Below, in pieces: positions 7,818-15,969 of a stretch of DNA of 63,382 bases. Source of the DNA: Pseudomonadota bacterium (GTDB lineage: Bacteria > Pseudomonadota > Alphaproteobacteria > Rhizobiales > Tepidamorphaceae); assembly GCA_023458595.1 (NCBI GenBank), contig JAEWYT010000052.1, positions 1 to 63,382 on the forward strand. Reading direction: 5' to 3'. Below the pieces are notes generated by a model, which had not been told where the DNA came from, ran no database searches, and worked only from the letters and a program-made list of their open reading frames with translations. Position numbers and translations under genes: made by a program. The stretch's first letter is position 1; each line of letters starts with the position of its first letter.

Positions 7818-9245
7818 ATGACCGATACACTGAGACCGGATATCTGCGTGATCGGCGCGGGCTCGGGCGGCCTGTCGGTTGCAGCCGCCGCGGCCGCTTT
7901 CGGCGTTTCGGTAGTGCTTGTCGAGAAGGGCAGGATGGGTGGCGACTGCCTGAATACCGGCTGCGTTCCCTCCAAAGCGCTGATCGCATCGGCCAGACGC
8001 GCCCAGGCGATGCGCGACGCCGCCCCCTTCGGCATCGCCGCCGTCGACCCCCAGGTGAATTTCCGCAAGGTGCACGATCACGTCCACGACGTGATCGACG
8101 CCATCGCCCCGACCGATTCCGCAGAGCGGTTCCGCGCGATGGGCGTCGTGGTGATCGAGGCGGCCGCCCGCTTCGAGGACCCGGCGACCGTGATCGCCGG
8201 CGATACCCGCATCGAAGCACGGCGCTTCGTCGTCGCGACGGGCTCGAAGCCTTCGATCCCGCCGATCCCCGGCCTCGACGAGGTGGCCTATCACACCAAC
8301 GAGACGGTCTTCGACATAACCCGCAAGCCCGCTCACCTGATCGTCATCGGCGGCGGACCGATCGGTCTCGAGCTCGCCCAGTCGTTCCGCCGGCTCGGCA
8401 GCGAGGTCACCGTGCTCGAGGCCCTTGAGGCGCTGGGCCGCGAGGACCCGGAACTCACCGGGGTGGTGCTGAACCGGCTGGCGCTCGAAGGGGTTAACGT
8501 GCGCGCCGGCGCGAAGGTCTCCCGCGTCGAGAAGCGCGGCAGCAACGGCGTGAAGGTGATCGTCGAAACGGCGGGCGGCCCGGAAGAGATCGACGGCTCC
8601 GACCTCCTGGTGGCGGTCGGCCGCGTCGGCGTGACCGAGGGGCTCGATCTCGAGAAGGCGCGTGTCTTCGCCGACGAGAAGGGCATCCGCGTCGACCGCA
8701 AGCTGCGTTCCTCGAACAGGAAGGTCTATGCGGTCGGCGACGTCGCGCGCGGGCCCCAGTTCACCCATGTCGCCAACTATCATGCGGGGATCGTCGTCCG
8801 GAACATCCTCTTCCGGCTCGGGGCGAAAGTTTCCTACGATCATATCCCGCGCGTGACCTATACCTCTCCCGAGCTCGCCCAGGTCGGGATGACGGAAGCC
8901 GAGGCGGCCGATCGCTACGGCCGCATCCGCATCCTGCGCTGGCCATACGGCGAAAACGACCGCGCCCGCGCCGATCGCGAGACCGACGGTTTCATCAAGG
9001 TCGTCACGACGAAGGGTGGCAGGATCCTCGGCGTCGGCATTGCCGGCGCCCAGGCCGGCGAGATCATCCAGATGTGGGGCCTCGCGATCCTCAGGGGCCT
9101 TAACGTCAAGGCGATGACCTCGTTCGTTTCGCCCTATCCGACGCTGACGGAGATCGGCAAGCGGGCGGCGATCGAGTTCTACAAGCCGAGTTTGACGAGC
9201 CCCGTGGTCCGGCGCATCATCACGTTCCTGCGCAGGTTCGGGTAG
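7818..9245 (+). CDS. FAD-dependent pyridine nucleotide-disulfide oxidoreductase, mercuric-reductase-like
   Basis: This 475-residue class-I flavoprotein disulfide reductase has an N-terminal FAD motif VIGAGSGGLS, redox-active GGDCLNTGCVPSKA (CxxxxC), NAD(P)H motif VIGGGPIGLELA, second FAD contact YAVGDVA and a C-terminal dimerisation domain. Near the C-terminus the SPYPTLTE motif has Tyr where lipoamide dehydrogenase and glutathione reductase have the catalytic His. This substitution is known in mercuric reductase and its relatives. The N-terminal HMA domain and C-terminal Cys pair of true MerA are absent, so a role in mercury is unlikely. The last residues are basic and hydrophobic (SPVVRRIITFLRRFG) and could touch the membrane, in keeping with the TVP38 partner upstream. 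Confidence 0.88.
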   Translation: MTDTLRPDICVIGAGSGGLSVAAAAAAFGVSVVLVEKGRMGGDCLNTGCVPSKALIASARRAQAMRDAAPFGIAAVDPQVNFRKVHDHVHDVIDAIAPTDSAERFRAMGVVVIEAAARFEDPATVIAGDTRIEARRFVVATGSKPSIPPIPGLDEVAYHTNETVFDITRKPAHLIVIGGGPIGLELAQSFRRLGSEVTVLEALEALGREDPELTGVVLNRLALEGVNVRAGAKVSRVEKRGSNGVKVIVETAGGPEEIDGSDLLVAVGRVGVTEGLDLEKARVFADEKGIRVDRKLRSSNRKVYAVGDVARGPQFTHVANYHAGIVVRNILFRLGAKVSYDHIPRVTYTSPELAQVGMTEAEAADRYGRIRILRWPYGENDRARADRETDGFIKVVTTKGGRILGVGIAGAQAGEIIQMWGLAILRGLNVKAMTSFVSPYPTLTEIGKRAAIEFYKPSLTSPVVRRIITFLRRFG

Positions 9246-9280
9246 ATCGACCCGGGCGCCAAGCCGGCGGACGGAAAGCC

Positions 9281-10762
9281 GTGAGCATTCGCAACGAGCC
9301 GGAGGAGAAATCGAGGCCGCGGGCGAAGCGCCCGCGCGGCCCCGGACTGTCCGGCAAGCTTCTGATGCTGACGATCGTCTTCGTGATGGTCGCCGAAGTG
9401 CTGATCTACGTGCCCTCGATCGCCAATTTCCGCCGCGGCTGGCTGAACGACCGGCTGAGCGCGGCGCAGACGGCGGCGCTGGTGCTGGAAGCCGCGCCCG
9501 ACAACATGGTGCCGAAGGAGCTCGAGCTCGAACTCCTCCGTCAGGTCGGCGCCTATACGGTTGCGCACAAGCGCGGCACGACGCGCCGGCTGCTCGCGAT
9601 CTCCGACATGCCGCCCGACGTGCAGGAAACGATAGACCTGCGCGAGATGAGCATTCCGCGCGAGATCTACGAGTCCGTCATGACGCTCGTTTCCGCCAGC
9701 GGCCGCACCATCCGCGTCGTCGGCGACGCACCGACCGGCGGCGAGTTCATCGAGATCGTCATGGACGAGATGCCGTTGCGCGACGCCATGATCCACTACT
9801 CGGTGAACATCCTGACCCTGTCGATCATCATCTCGGTCATCACCGCCGCGCTGGTCTATCTGGCGATCAACTGGCTGCTCGTGCGGCCCATGCGGCGGAT
9901 CACCGCCAACATGGTCGCCTTCGCGGAGAACCCGGAGGATGCCGCGCGCATCATCCAGCCCTCCGGCCGCATCGACGAGATCGGCGTCGCCGAGGGCGAG
10001 CTCGCCCATCTCCAGCACGAGCTGATCGGCACGCTGAACCAGAAGAACCGGCTCGCCGCGCTGGGTCTCGCCGTCTCCAAGATCAACCACGATCTGCGCA
10101 ACATGCTGGCCTCCGCCCAGCTCGTCGTCGACCGCGTCGGCGAGGTCGACGATCCGCTGGTCAAGCGCCTCGCGCCGAAGCTGATCCGCACGCTGGACCG
10201 CGCCGTGGAGTTCTGCACGAACACGCTGAAATACGGTTCCGCCCATGAGTCCCCGCCGGAGCGGCGCAGGCTGGCGCTCGATGCGATGGTGAACGAGGTG
10301 GGCGACACGCTCGGCCTCGACGGCCATCCGGGCCTGCGCTTCGTCAATGCCGTGCCCGCGGGCCTTGAGGTCGACGCCGACGCCGACCAGCTGTTCCGCG
10401 TGCTCGTCAATCTCGTCCGCAATTCGCTGCAGGCGCTGGAAGGCCGCGGCGCCATGGATCCGGTGCGCGACATGATCCGGGTGTCCGCCCGCCGCGACGG
10501 TGCGGTGGTGACGATCGAGGTCGCCGATACCGGGCCGGGCGTGTCGGAGAAGGCGCGCAGGCGCCTGTTCGAGGCCTTCCAGGGGTCGACGCGCCCCGGC
10601 GGCACGGGTCTGGGCCTGGCGATCGCCGCCGAATTGGTGCGCGCCCACGGCGGCACGATCCGCCTCGCCGAAGGCACGCTCGGGGCGACGTTCTCGCTGG
10701 AGATCCCCGACCGGGTCGTCCAGCTCAAGCCCCGCCAGGGCGAACGCCGCAGCGCGGGATGA
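9281..10762 (+). CDS. Membrane sensor histidine kinase, orphan
   Basis: The 493-residue protein has two membrane segments (about 27-48 and 172-200) flanking a periplasmic sensor of about 120 residues, then a HAMP region (LLVRPMRRITANM onward), a DHp helix with the unusual H-box KINHDLRNMLAS (phosphoacceptor His270) and a HATPase domain with N-box NLVRNSLQAL, DTGPGVS and GGTGLGLAIA. Translation starts at GTG 9281, 35 bases after the flavoprotein stop, so the three plus-strand genes may form one operon. No response regulator lies nearby, so the partner is unknown. The H-box differs from the common H-E-L-R-T-P and matches the HDLRN-type group. Confidence 0.9.
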   Translation: MSIRNEPEEKSRPRAKRPRGPGLSGKLLMLTIVFVMVAEVLIYVPSIANFRRGWLNDRLSAAQTAALVLEAAPDNMVPKELELELLRQVGAYTVAHKRGTTRRLLAISDMPPDVQETIDLREMSIPREIYESVMTLVSASGRTIRVVGDAPTGGEFIEIVMDEMPLRDAMIHYSVNILTLSIIISVITAALVYLAINWLLVRPMRRITANMVAFAENPEDAARIIQPSGRIDEIGVAEGELAHLQHELIGTLNQKNRLAALGLAVSKINHDLRNMLASAQLVVDRVGEVDDPLVKRLAPKLIRTLDRAVEFCTNTLKYGSAHESPPERRRLALDAMVNEVGDTLGLDGHPGLRFVNAVPAGLEVDADADQLFRVLVNLVRNSLQALEGRGAMDPVRDMIRVSARRDGAVVTIEVADTGPGVSEKARRRLFEAFQGSTRPGGTGLGLAIAAELVRAHGGTIRLAEGTLGATFSLEIPDRVVQLKPRQGERRSAG

Positions 10763-10779
10763 GCGTTCTTTCCCGCGGC

Positions 10780-10821
10780 CATCCTTCGAGACGGCCGCTC
10801 GCGCGGCCTCCTCGGGATGAG
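10780..10821. repeat. Rhizobial-type intergenic palindrome
   Basis: Between convergent genes, an imperfect palindrome runs from CATCCTTCGAGACGGCCGC through a TCGC loop to GCGGCCTCCTCGGGATG. Elements beginning CATCCTTCGAGACG and ending CCTCAGxATGAGG are widespread between genes in Rhizobiales genomes. It could act as a bidirectional terminator for the kinase and peptidase genes. Confidence 0.6.
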
Positions 10822-10889
10822 GGCGGCGGCCCTGGCGAGCCGGGAAACCTCATGGTGAAGTAAGCGGGTTTGCCGCATTACACCTGTTG

Positions 10890-10919
10890 TCGTGCCCGGA
10901 ACAGGTCCGGCGACGACGG
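10890..10919. repeat. Short intergenic palindrome of the TGCCCGGAACAGGTCCGG type
   Basis: GTCGTGCCCGGAACAGGTCC followed by GGCGACGACG forms an imperfect hairpin. Closely related sequences (GGACCAGTTCCGG and GGAACAAGTCCGG) occur twice inside the repeat at 38262-38467, so this is a dispersed intergenic family rather than a unique site. Confidence 0.5.
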
Positions 10920-10949
10920 TCCGAGCAAGAAGCGCTGCTTCGCCGGCCT

Positions 10950-13013
10950 CTACGGCTCCACCAGCCCGCGCTTCTTCAGGAGGGCCTGGGGTGTCGCCGC
11001 GCGGCCGCGGAAGGCCTCGTAGGCGGCGTTCGGGTCGCGGCTGTTGCCCGCCGAGTAGACGTGCGCGTGCAGCCGCTCGGCGGTCTCGCCGTGGAACGGG
11101 TCGCCGGCCTCGATGAACGCGTCGAAGCCGTCGGCGTCGAGCACCTCCGACCACAGATAGCTGTAGTAGGCCGCGGAATAGCCGTCGCCGGAGAAGACGT
11201 GGGCGAAATGCGTCGGCCGGTGGCGCATGACGATCGCCGCCGGCATGCCGATCTCGCAAAGCGCCTCCTCCTCGAAGCGGGTCGCGTCGATATCCTCGGC
11301 CTCTTCCAGCATGTGCAGCTTCATGTCGACGAGCGCCGAGGCGACGTATTCGACGGTGGCGAAGCCCTGGTTGAAGTTGCGCGCCGCGAGCAGCCGCTTC
11401 AGCAGGTCCTCCGGCATTGGCTCGCCGGTGACGTGGTGGACGGCGAACTGCTGCAGGATTTCCGGCCGCTCCAGCCAGTGCTCGAAGAGCTGCGAGGGGA
11501 ACTCGACGAAATCGCGCGTCACCGCGGTCCCCGAGATCATCGGATAGGTTACGTCCGAGAGGAGCCCGTGCAGGGCGTGGCCGAACTCGTGAAAGACGGT
11601 ACGCGCGTCGTCGAAGGACAGCAGTGTCGGCGCGTCGCCCGAGGCGCGGGAGAAGTTCATCACGTTGACGACGATCGGCCGGATGTCGCCGGACAACTTC
11701 TCCTGTGTGCGGAACGAGCTCATCCAGGCGCCCGAGCGCTTCGAGGGCCGGGCGAAATAGTCGCCGAGGAAGACGCCGACATGGCGGCCGTCCTTGGCCC
11801 TGACCTCCCAGACGCGAACGTCGGGGTGATAGACCGGCACGTTCTTCTTCTCGGTGAAGCTCAGGCCGAACAGCCGCGAGGCCGTGTGGAAGGCGGCCTC
11901 GACGACCTTGTCGAGCTGCAGGTAGGGCTTCAGCCGGCCCTCGTCGATGTCGTAGTCGGCCGCGCGCAGCTTCTCGGCGTAGTAGCGCCAGTCCCAGGCG
12001 GCGATCTCGTGGTTGCCGCCTTCCGCCGAGGCGAGCGCCTGCAGCGCCGCCTGCTCGCGGCTCGCCCGGTCGCGGGCGGGCTCCCAGACGGAGGTCAGCA
12101 GGTCGAGCGCGGCTTCGGGGCTGCCCGCCATCGAATCCTCCAGCCGGAAGTGGGCGAAGGAGCCGTGGCCCTGCAGCCGCGCCCGCTCGGCGCGCAGCCG
12201 CACCATCTCGGCGATGATCTCGCGGTTGTCGGTGTCGCCGCCGGTCTCGCCGCGGGCGATCCAGGCCTTGAACGCCGTCTCGCGCAGGTCGCGGCGGGCG
12301 GAGAACTGCAGGAACGGCTCGATGCTCGACCGGGACAGGGTGACGACGTGCTTGCCCTGAAGCCCCCGGTCGGAGGCGGCGCGGGCGGCGGCGTCGCGCA
12401 CGAAGTCCGGCAGGCCGGCGAGATCGGCTTCCCCGTCGAGGACGAGCGCGTAGGCCTTCTCGTCGGCGAGCACGTTCTGGCCGAACCGGATGCCGAGGCT
12501 CGAAAGCCGCTCGGAGATCTCGGCGATGCGCTTCTTGGTCTTCTCGTCGAGGCCTGCGCCGCTCTTCACGAACGCCTTGTGGTAGCGTTCCAGCACCCGC
12601 GCCTGCTCCCCGGTCAGCCCGGCGCCGTCCTGTCCCTCGAACACGGTCCGCACCCGGGCGAAGAGATCCTCGTTCATGAAGATCGCGTTGTAGTGGCGCG
12701 TCAGCTTCGGCGCGATGTCGCGCTCGATGGCCTGCAGTTCGTCGTTGGTGTTCGAGCCCGACAGATTGAAGAATACGGCCGATACCCGCCGGAGCGGCTT
12801 TCCGCTCAGTTCAAGCGCCTCGATGGTGTTGCGGAAGCTCGGTGCGGCCGGATTCCGGATGATTTCGGTGATCTCCGCCTCGTGGCTCTTGAGCGCGGTC
12901 TCGAAGGCGGGCGGAAAGTCGGCTTCCGTCACGTCGCCGAACGGCGGCACGCCGTAGGGGGTGTTCCAATGGCTGAGAAGCGGATTGGGGTGTTCGGTCT
13001 CGGGCATGCTCAT
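10950..13013 (-). CDS. M3-family zinc oligopeptidase (oligopeptidase A / dipeptidyl carboxypeptidase type)
   Basis: This 687-residue protein has the M3 fold length and the zinc-binding motif FHEFGHALH near residue 475, with the downstream Glu in the following helix. The N-terminus (NPLLSHWNTPYGVPPFGDVTEADF) is the usual opening of the PrlC/Dcp group, and there is no signal peptide, so it should degrade short peptides in the cytoplasm. Dcp versus oligopeptidase A cannot be settled from motifs alone. It converges with the kinase gene; between them lies 187 bp of repeat-bearing sequence. A second ATG two codons in is an equally possible start. Confidence 0.92.
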   Translation of the reverse strand: MSMPETEHPNPLLSHWNTPYGVPPFGDVTEADFPPAFETALKSHEAEITEIIRNPAAPSFRNTIEALELSGKPLRRVSAVFFNLSGSNTNDELQAIERDIAPKLTRHYNAIFMNEDLFARVRTVFEGQDGAGLTGEQARVLERYHKAFVKSGAGLDEKTKKRIAEISERLSSLGIRFGQNVLADEKAYALVLDGEADLAGLPDFVRDAAARAASDRGLQGKHVVTLSRSSIEPFLQFSARRDLRETAFKAWIARGETGGDTDNREIIAEMVRLRAERARLQGHGSFAHFRLEDSMAGSPEAALDLLTSVWEPARDRASREQAALQALASAEGGNHEIAAWDWRYYAEKLRAADYDIDEGRLKPYLQLDKVVEAAFHTASRLFGLSFTEKKNVPVYHPDVRVWEVRAKDGRHVGVFLGDYFARPSKRSGAWMSSFRTQEKLSGDIRPIVVNVMNFSRASGDAPTLLSFDDARTVFHEFGHALHGLLSDVTYPMISGTAVTRDFVEFPSQLFEHWLERPEILQQFAVHHVTGEPMPEDLLKRLLAARNFNQGFATVEYVASALVDMKLHMLEEAEDIDATRFEEEALCEIGMPAAIVMRHRPTHFAHVFSGDGYSAAYYSYLWSEVLDADGFDAFIEAGDPFHGETAERLHAHVYSAGNSRDPNAAYEAFRGRAATPQALLKKRGLVEP

Positions 13014-13231
13014 GGGGCCATTTCGCTGCGGGGAGGGATCGGTCTGTGTAGCCTAAGCGATATAGGAGCGTCCCGCCCGGTTTGCATCACGGTGGACGAG
13101 CGCACCGCCGGCCGAGGGATCGGCTTGCAATCACGGGGCGTTGCGATTAGGTATGCCGCTCGCCGCGGCCGGTTCAGGGTCCGCGCGGCGGGATATCGGT
13201 CCGGAGAACGGTCCGATGTCCTCTTCTCAGG

Positions 13232-13308
13232 GCGCCGGTAGCTCAGCTGGATAGAGCACCAGACTACGAATCTGGGGGTCGGGGGTTCGAATCCTCCCCG
13301 GCGCGCCA
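13232..13308 (+). tRNA. tRNA-Arg (anticodon ACG)
   Basis: A full 77-nt cloverleaf can be drawn. The acceptor stem GCGCCGG pairs with CCGGCGC, the D-arm is GCTCAGCTGGATAGAGC, the anticodon arm CCAGACTACGAATCTGG has ACG in the loop, and the T-arm is GGGGGTTCGAATCCTCC with one G-T pair. Discriminator G and CCA are encoded. ACG is read as ICG after A34 deamination, decoding CGU/CGC/CGA. The 3' side borders a run of accessory genes. Confidence 0.97.
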
Positions 13309-13324
13309 ACTACTTAGCACCGTT

Positions 13325-13495
13325 TCAGCCTTTCCGTTTTGCGGAATCGGTGCTCAATACGTTCTCCGTTTTGGCGATTGCGCTGTCAGCCATTGTGCTC
13401 GTGCGAGCCAGATGCTTGTCGAGGATGTCCTGTGCCCGGCGCGCCATTTTTCCGGTGACCCGAAACGAACGGCCGTCTTCGCCACGCGGCCGCAT
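13325..13495 (-). CDS. Small basic protein of 56 residues, hypothetical
   Basis: The ATG at 13495 overlaps the stop of the upstream 604-residue gene (TGATG), a coupling signal that argues for a real gene. The product is hydrophilic, starting MRPRGEDGRSFRVTGKMARR, with a probable helix in the middle (ARRAQDILDKHLAR) and a Ser/Thr-rich, basic tail. There is no signal peptide or membrane segment. I do not recognise a family. It probably works with, or is regulated alongside, the membrane TPR protein. The gene ends just after tRNA-Arg on the opposite strand. Confidence 0.55.
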   Translation of the reverse strand: MRPRGEDGRSFRVTGKMARRAQDILDKHLARTSTMADSAIAKTENVLSTDSAKRKG

Positions 13496-15309
13496 CACGA
13501 CCCCGCCCCAAGCTGCCGGGCCTTCTCCAGCCCCGCCATGAGCGCCTCCACGATTTCGTCGGTCGCGCCGTGCCGCCGCAGATACTCGGCGGGATCGTTC
13601 GCGAGGGGCGCATATCCGGACATCCTTCGAAGCGCCTCCCGCACCGCGTCGCGGTTTTCGAGGGCTCCATTCGCGATGGCGAGCAGCAACTGGCTTATTC
13701 CCGATCCCTCGCCCGCCGATTGCTCGGCGGCTTCGAGCATGCCGGCGTAGTCGCCGTTCAGACAGAGATCGACCGCGATGAGGTGAAAGTACCAGCCGGG
13801 CGGATTGGCGGTGCGCTCGATGGCACGCTTCAGGATCGGTATCCCCTCGTCGAAATTGCCGCGCACGGCCAGGCGCCAGCCGAGCTGCGCCAGCGTGTCG
13901 GGGTCGTAGGGATTGAGCTCCACGGCCCGGCGCGAAAGCCGCTCGCCGTCCTCGAAGCGGCCCATGTAGTGGTTGATGGAGGCGAGCGCCTTGAGCGCCA
14001 GCACGTTGTCGGGGGCCAGGCTCACGGCTCGGGTCGCCGCCGAAAACGCCTCGTCGTACTCGGCCCGCCGGGTGGCTTCGTCGTCGTCGGAGAACCGCCC
14101 CGCGTCGAGATGCAGCCAGCCGAGCATGGCCCAGGCGTCGCTGTAGCCCGGCTCGCGCCGCACGGCGTCCTGCAGGCACGCCAGGACCGGGGCGTACTCC
14201 GCCCGCGAGAACGACCGGCGGTAGACATAGGCCCGCAGCACGCAGACGTAGCTCTGCATCGAGGAGACCGCGGCCGTCGCCAGGCGTTCCTCCAGATCGG
14301 TGTTCACGACGCCGTAGGGCGAGCCGATCGCGGTGGCGATCTCTCCGGCGAGGTCGGTCTGCACGCGGATCAGCGCCTCGGGCTGCAGCGGCCGGTCGTA
14401 GGTCCCCACCCACAGGACCTGGCCGGTCGCCGCGTCGTGCATCTGCGTGGCGACGCGGATTTCGTTCCCGTCCGCCCGCACGCTGCCGCTCACGACGTAG
14501 GCCACGTCGAGATCGCGCCCGAGCTTCGCCGGCTCGGGGTTTTCCTCCGGCCGGAAGCCGATCGGCAGGGTGTACAGCCGGAAGCTCGGAAACCGCATCA
14601 GGTTGCCGACGAGTTCCTGGCCTATGCCGTCGGCGAGGTACGTGCTGTCGTTCGTGGAGCCCAGCGCCTTGAACGGCAGAACGACCACGGACGGCCCGTG
14701 CACGGTATCGGCCGAGGCGGCCGGGACTTTTTCCGTCTGCCCGGACTTCAGCAGCCAGCCCGCCACGCCCGCCGCGCCGAGGAGGACGGCCGCCAGCGCG
14801 CCCGCCAGAAGATATCGGGGCCAGGCGCGACCGGCCTCTGCTCCGGGACCGGGCATTCCGGCAGCGTCCGCCGGTGCGGGGTGGCCGGGCCGGTCGTCCG
14901 CCTCGGCGGGAACCGCGGCCGGCGGATGCGATCCCCCGTGCCACTCGAAATGCGGAACATAGGACCCCTTGGGGATCGAGATGCGCACGGGATCGTCGCT
15001 GCCCGCGTCGACGTAGTAGCAGTCGAGGTCCCGCCGCAGGCGCCGCGCCTCGAGCCGCACCACCGGATCCGACTGGGAATCGAACGTCTCGTCGCGGCCG
15101 AAGACCGCGAGGGCGATGGTGTAGCCCTTGAGCCTTTCCGCCCGTCCCGCGAGCGTCTCCTCGACGATGAACCGGAGAAATGTCCTTCGCCGCTCGCTTG
15201 CCGGGAGCCCCGGGCTCGAGAGCATGCGTTCGAGTTCGGATAGAACGTCGGCCCCGGAAGGCCCGCCCGGGTACGCGGATTCGGCGGTTGCGAGATTATG
15301 ACTCTGCAC
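13495..15309 (-). CDS. Membrane protein with N-terminal wHTH-like domain, FlgO/TolB-like domain and TPR repeats
   Basis: Three parts can be seen in this 604-residue protein. Residues about 20-120 hold a conserved module (LERMLSSPG...RRRTFLRFIVEETLAG...FDSQSDPVVRLEARRLRRDL) of the winged-helix-like type found before membrane anchors in TPR-containing regulators. A single membrane helix follows (about 164-187). The periplasmic part has a FlgO/TolB N-terminal-like domain (VVVLPFKALG...LADGIGQELVGNL, about 205-300), then TPR repeats to the C-terminus. The layout resembles proteins often labelled adenylate-cyclase-like TPR proteins, but no cyclase domain is present. It could couple an external signal to DNA or to a partner; that is inference. 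It is divergent from the sulfatase cluster. Confidence 0.7.
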   Translation of the reverse strand: MQSHNLATAESAYPGGPSGADVLSELERMLSSPGLPASERRRTFLRFIVEETLAGRAERLKGYTIALAVFGRDETFDSQSDPVVRLEARRLRRDLDCYYVDAGSDDPVRISIPKGSYVPHFEWHGGSHPPAAVPAEADDRPGHPAPADAAGMPGPGAEAGRAWPRYLLAGALAAVLLGAAGVAGWLLKSGQTEKVPAASADTVHGPSVVVLPFKALGSTNDSTYLADGIGQELVGNLMRFPSFRLYTLPIGFRPEENPEPAKLGRDLDVAYVVSGSVRADGNEIRVATQMHDAATGQVLWVGTYDRPLQPEALIRVQTDLAGEIATAIGSPYGVVNTDLEERLATAAVSSMQSYVCVLRAYVYRRSFSRAEYAPVLACLQDAVRREPGYSDAWAMLGWLHLDAGRFSDDDEATRRAEYDEAFSAATRAVSLAPDNVLALKALASINHYMGRFEDGERLSRRAVELNPYDPDTLAQLGWRLAVRGNFDEGIPILKRAIERTANPPGWYFHLIAVDLCLNGDYAGMLEAAEQSAGEGSGISQLLLAIANGALENRDAVREALRRMSGYAPLANDPAEYLRRHGATDEIVEALMAGLEKARQLGAGS

Positions 15310-15658
15310 TCAAGCGCCCTCGAACCTCAACGCGCGATCCCGCCGGCAATCGACCCCCCGAACCGCGCGGTGCCCCTTGCGCAGGTTCCGCCCGACCGTT
15401 CATGCCGGTATGGCCAGGTTCTTCGATATCACCAACCATAGCGGCGATGAACAACGTCGCCTAATGAAAATACCGGCGGACGGCGGGGCGGATGTCCTGT
15501 CCGCCACAGTTGCGAACATGTTCGTACCTCCCCGGACGGATGGCAATGGCGCAAACATCCCGAAGGTTCAGGAGCTGGTGAAGCGAGCCGCGAAGTCGCG
15601 CAGAGACGCGGGGCGGCGAGGCGGGAGAAACGATTCTGCCGGACCTCGGACAGGTGCC
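15310..15658. other. Divergent intergenic region before the sulfatase cluster (349 bp)
   Basis: This separates the minus-strand TPR protein gene from the plus-strand 83-aa gene. It contains a perfect 12-bp palindrome CGAACATGTTCG at 15513-15524, which could be a regulator site. The frame of the downstream gene is open back to about 15377, but codons upstream of 15659 look random in composition and no better start with a ribosome-binding site is seen. No RNA gene is recognised. Confidence 0.45.
15513..15524. promoter_or_regulatory. Perfect 12-bp palindrome, possible operator
   Basis: CGAACATGTTCG lies in the divergent region, about 135 bases before the first plus-strand gene. It does not match the alphaproteobacterial LexA motif (GTTC-N7-GTTC). 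The nearest candidate regulator is the wHTH-containing protein encoded divergently, but no link is shown. Confidence 0.3.
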
Positions 15659-15910
15659 ATGGAGGATATCCGCTCGATCCTAGCCCGGTTTCCGATGCGC
15701 GAGCTGGAAATCCGCCGCCTCTGCGCCCGCGACGTACGATTCCGGTCCGTCTGCCGCGACTACGAGGAAGCCGCCGCGGCGCTTCGCTACTGGCGCAACG
15801 TGTCGTCCGACTACGCGGCGAGGATCGAGGAGTACGAGAGCTTCCTGGGCGAGCTGGAGGCCGAGATCCTGGGCCGGCTGGAGAGTGCCCGGGCTTCCGA
15901 GAAGGCCTGA
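15659..15910 (+). CDS. Small helical protein of 83 residues, hypothetical
   Basis: Beginning at ATG 15659 after CAGGTG, the product reads MEDIRSILARFPMRELEIRR and then RDYEEAAAALRYW, ending with a Glu/Ala-rich helix. The pattern of Arg-Arg-Leu, a central FRxxCxDY motif and a long amphipathic helix is one I recall from small conserved proteobacterial proteins of unknown function. No signal peptide is present, so it should be cytoplasmic. It precedes the arylsulfatase by about 60 bases on the same strand. The frame is open upstream to 15377, so a longer form cannot be excluded. Confidence 0.6.
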   Translation: MEDIRSILARFPMRELEIRRLCARDVRFRSVCRDYEEAAAALRYWRNVSSDYAARIEEYESFLGELEAEILGRLESARASEKA

Positions 15911-15969
15911 AGTGTACCGCCCCGCGGCGATCGCACCCAACGAGGAAGAGCACCAAGGAGGACGGACAG

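Noticed and set aside
7818..9245. Annotation as dihydrolipoyl dehydrogenase (lpd).
   Set aside because: The catalytic His of the HxHPTxxE motif is replaced by Tyr (SPYPTLTE), and no dehydrogenase-complex genes are nearby.
15513..15524. LexA (SOS) box.
   Set aside because: The palindrome CGAACATGTTCG does not fit GTTC-N7-GTTC of alphaproteobacteria nor the GAAC-N4-GTTC Cheo-type spacing.
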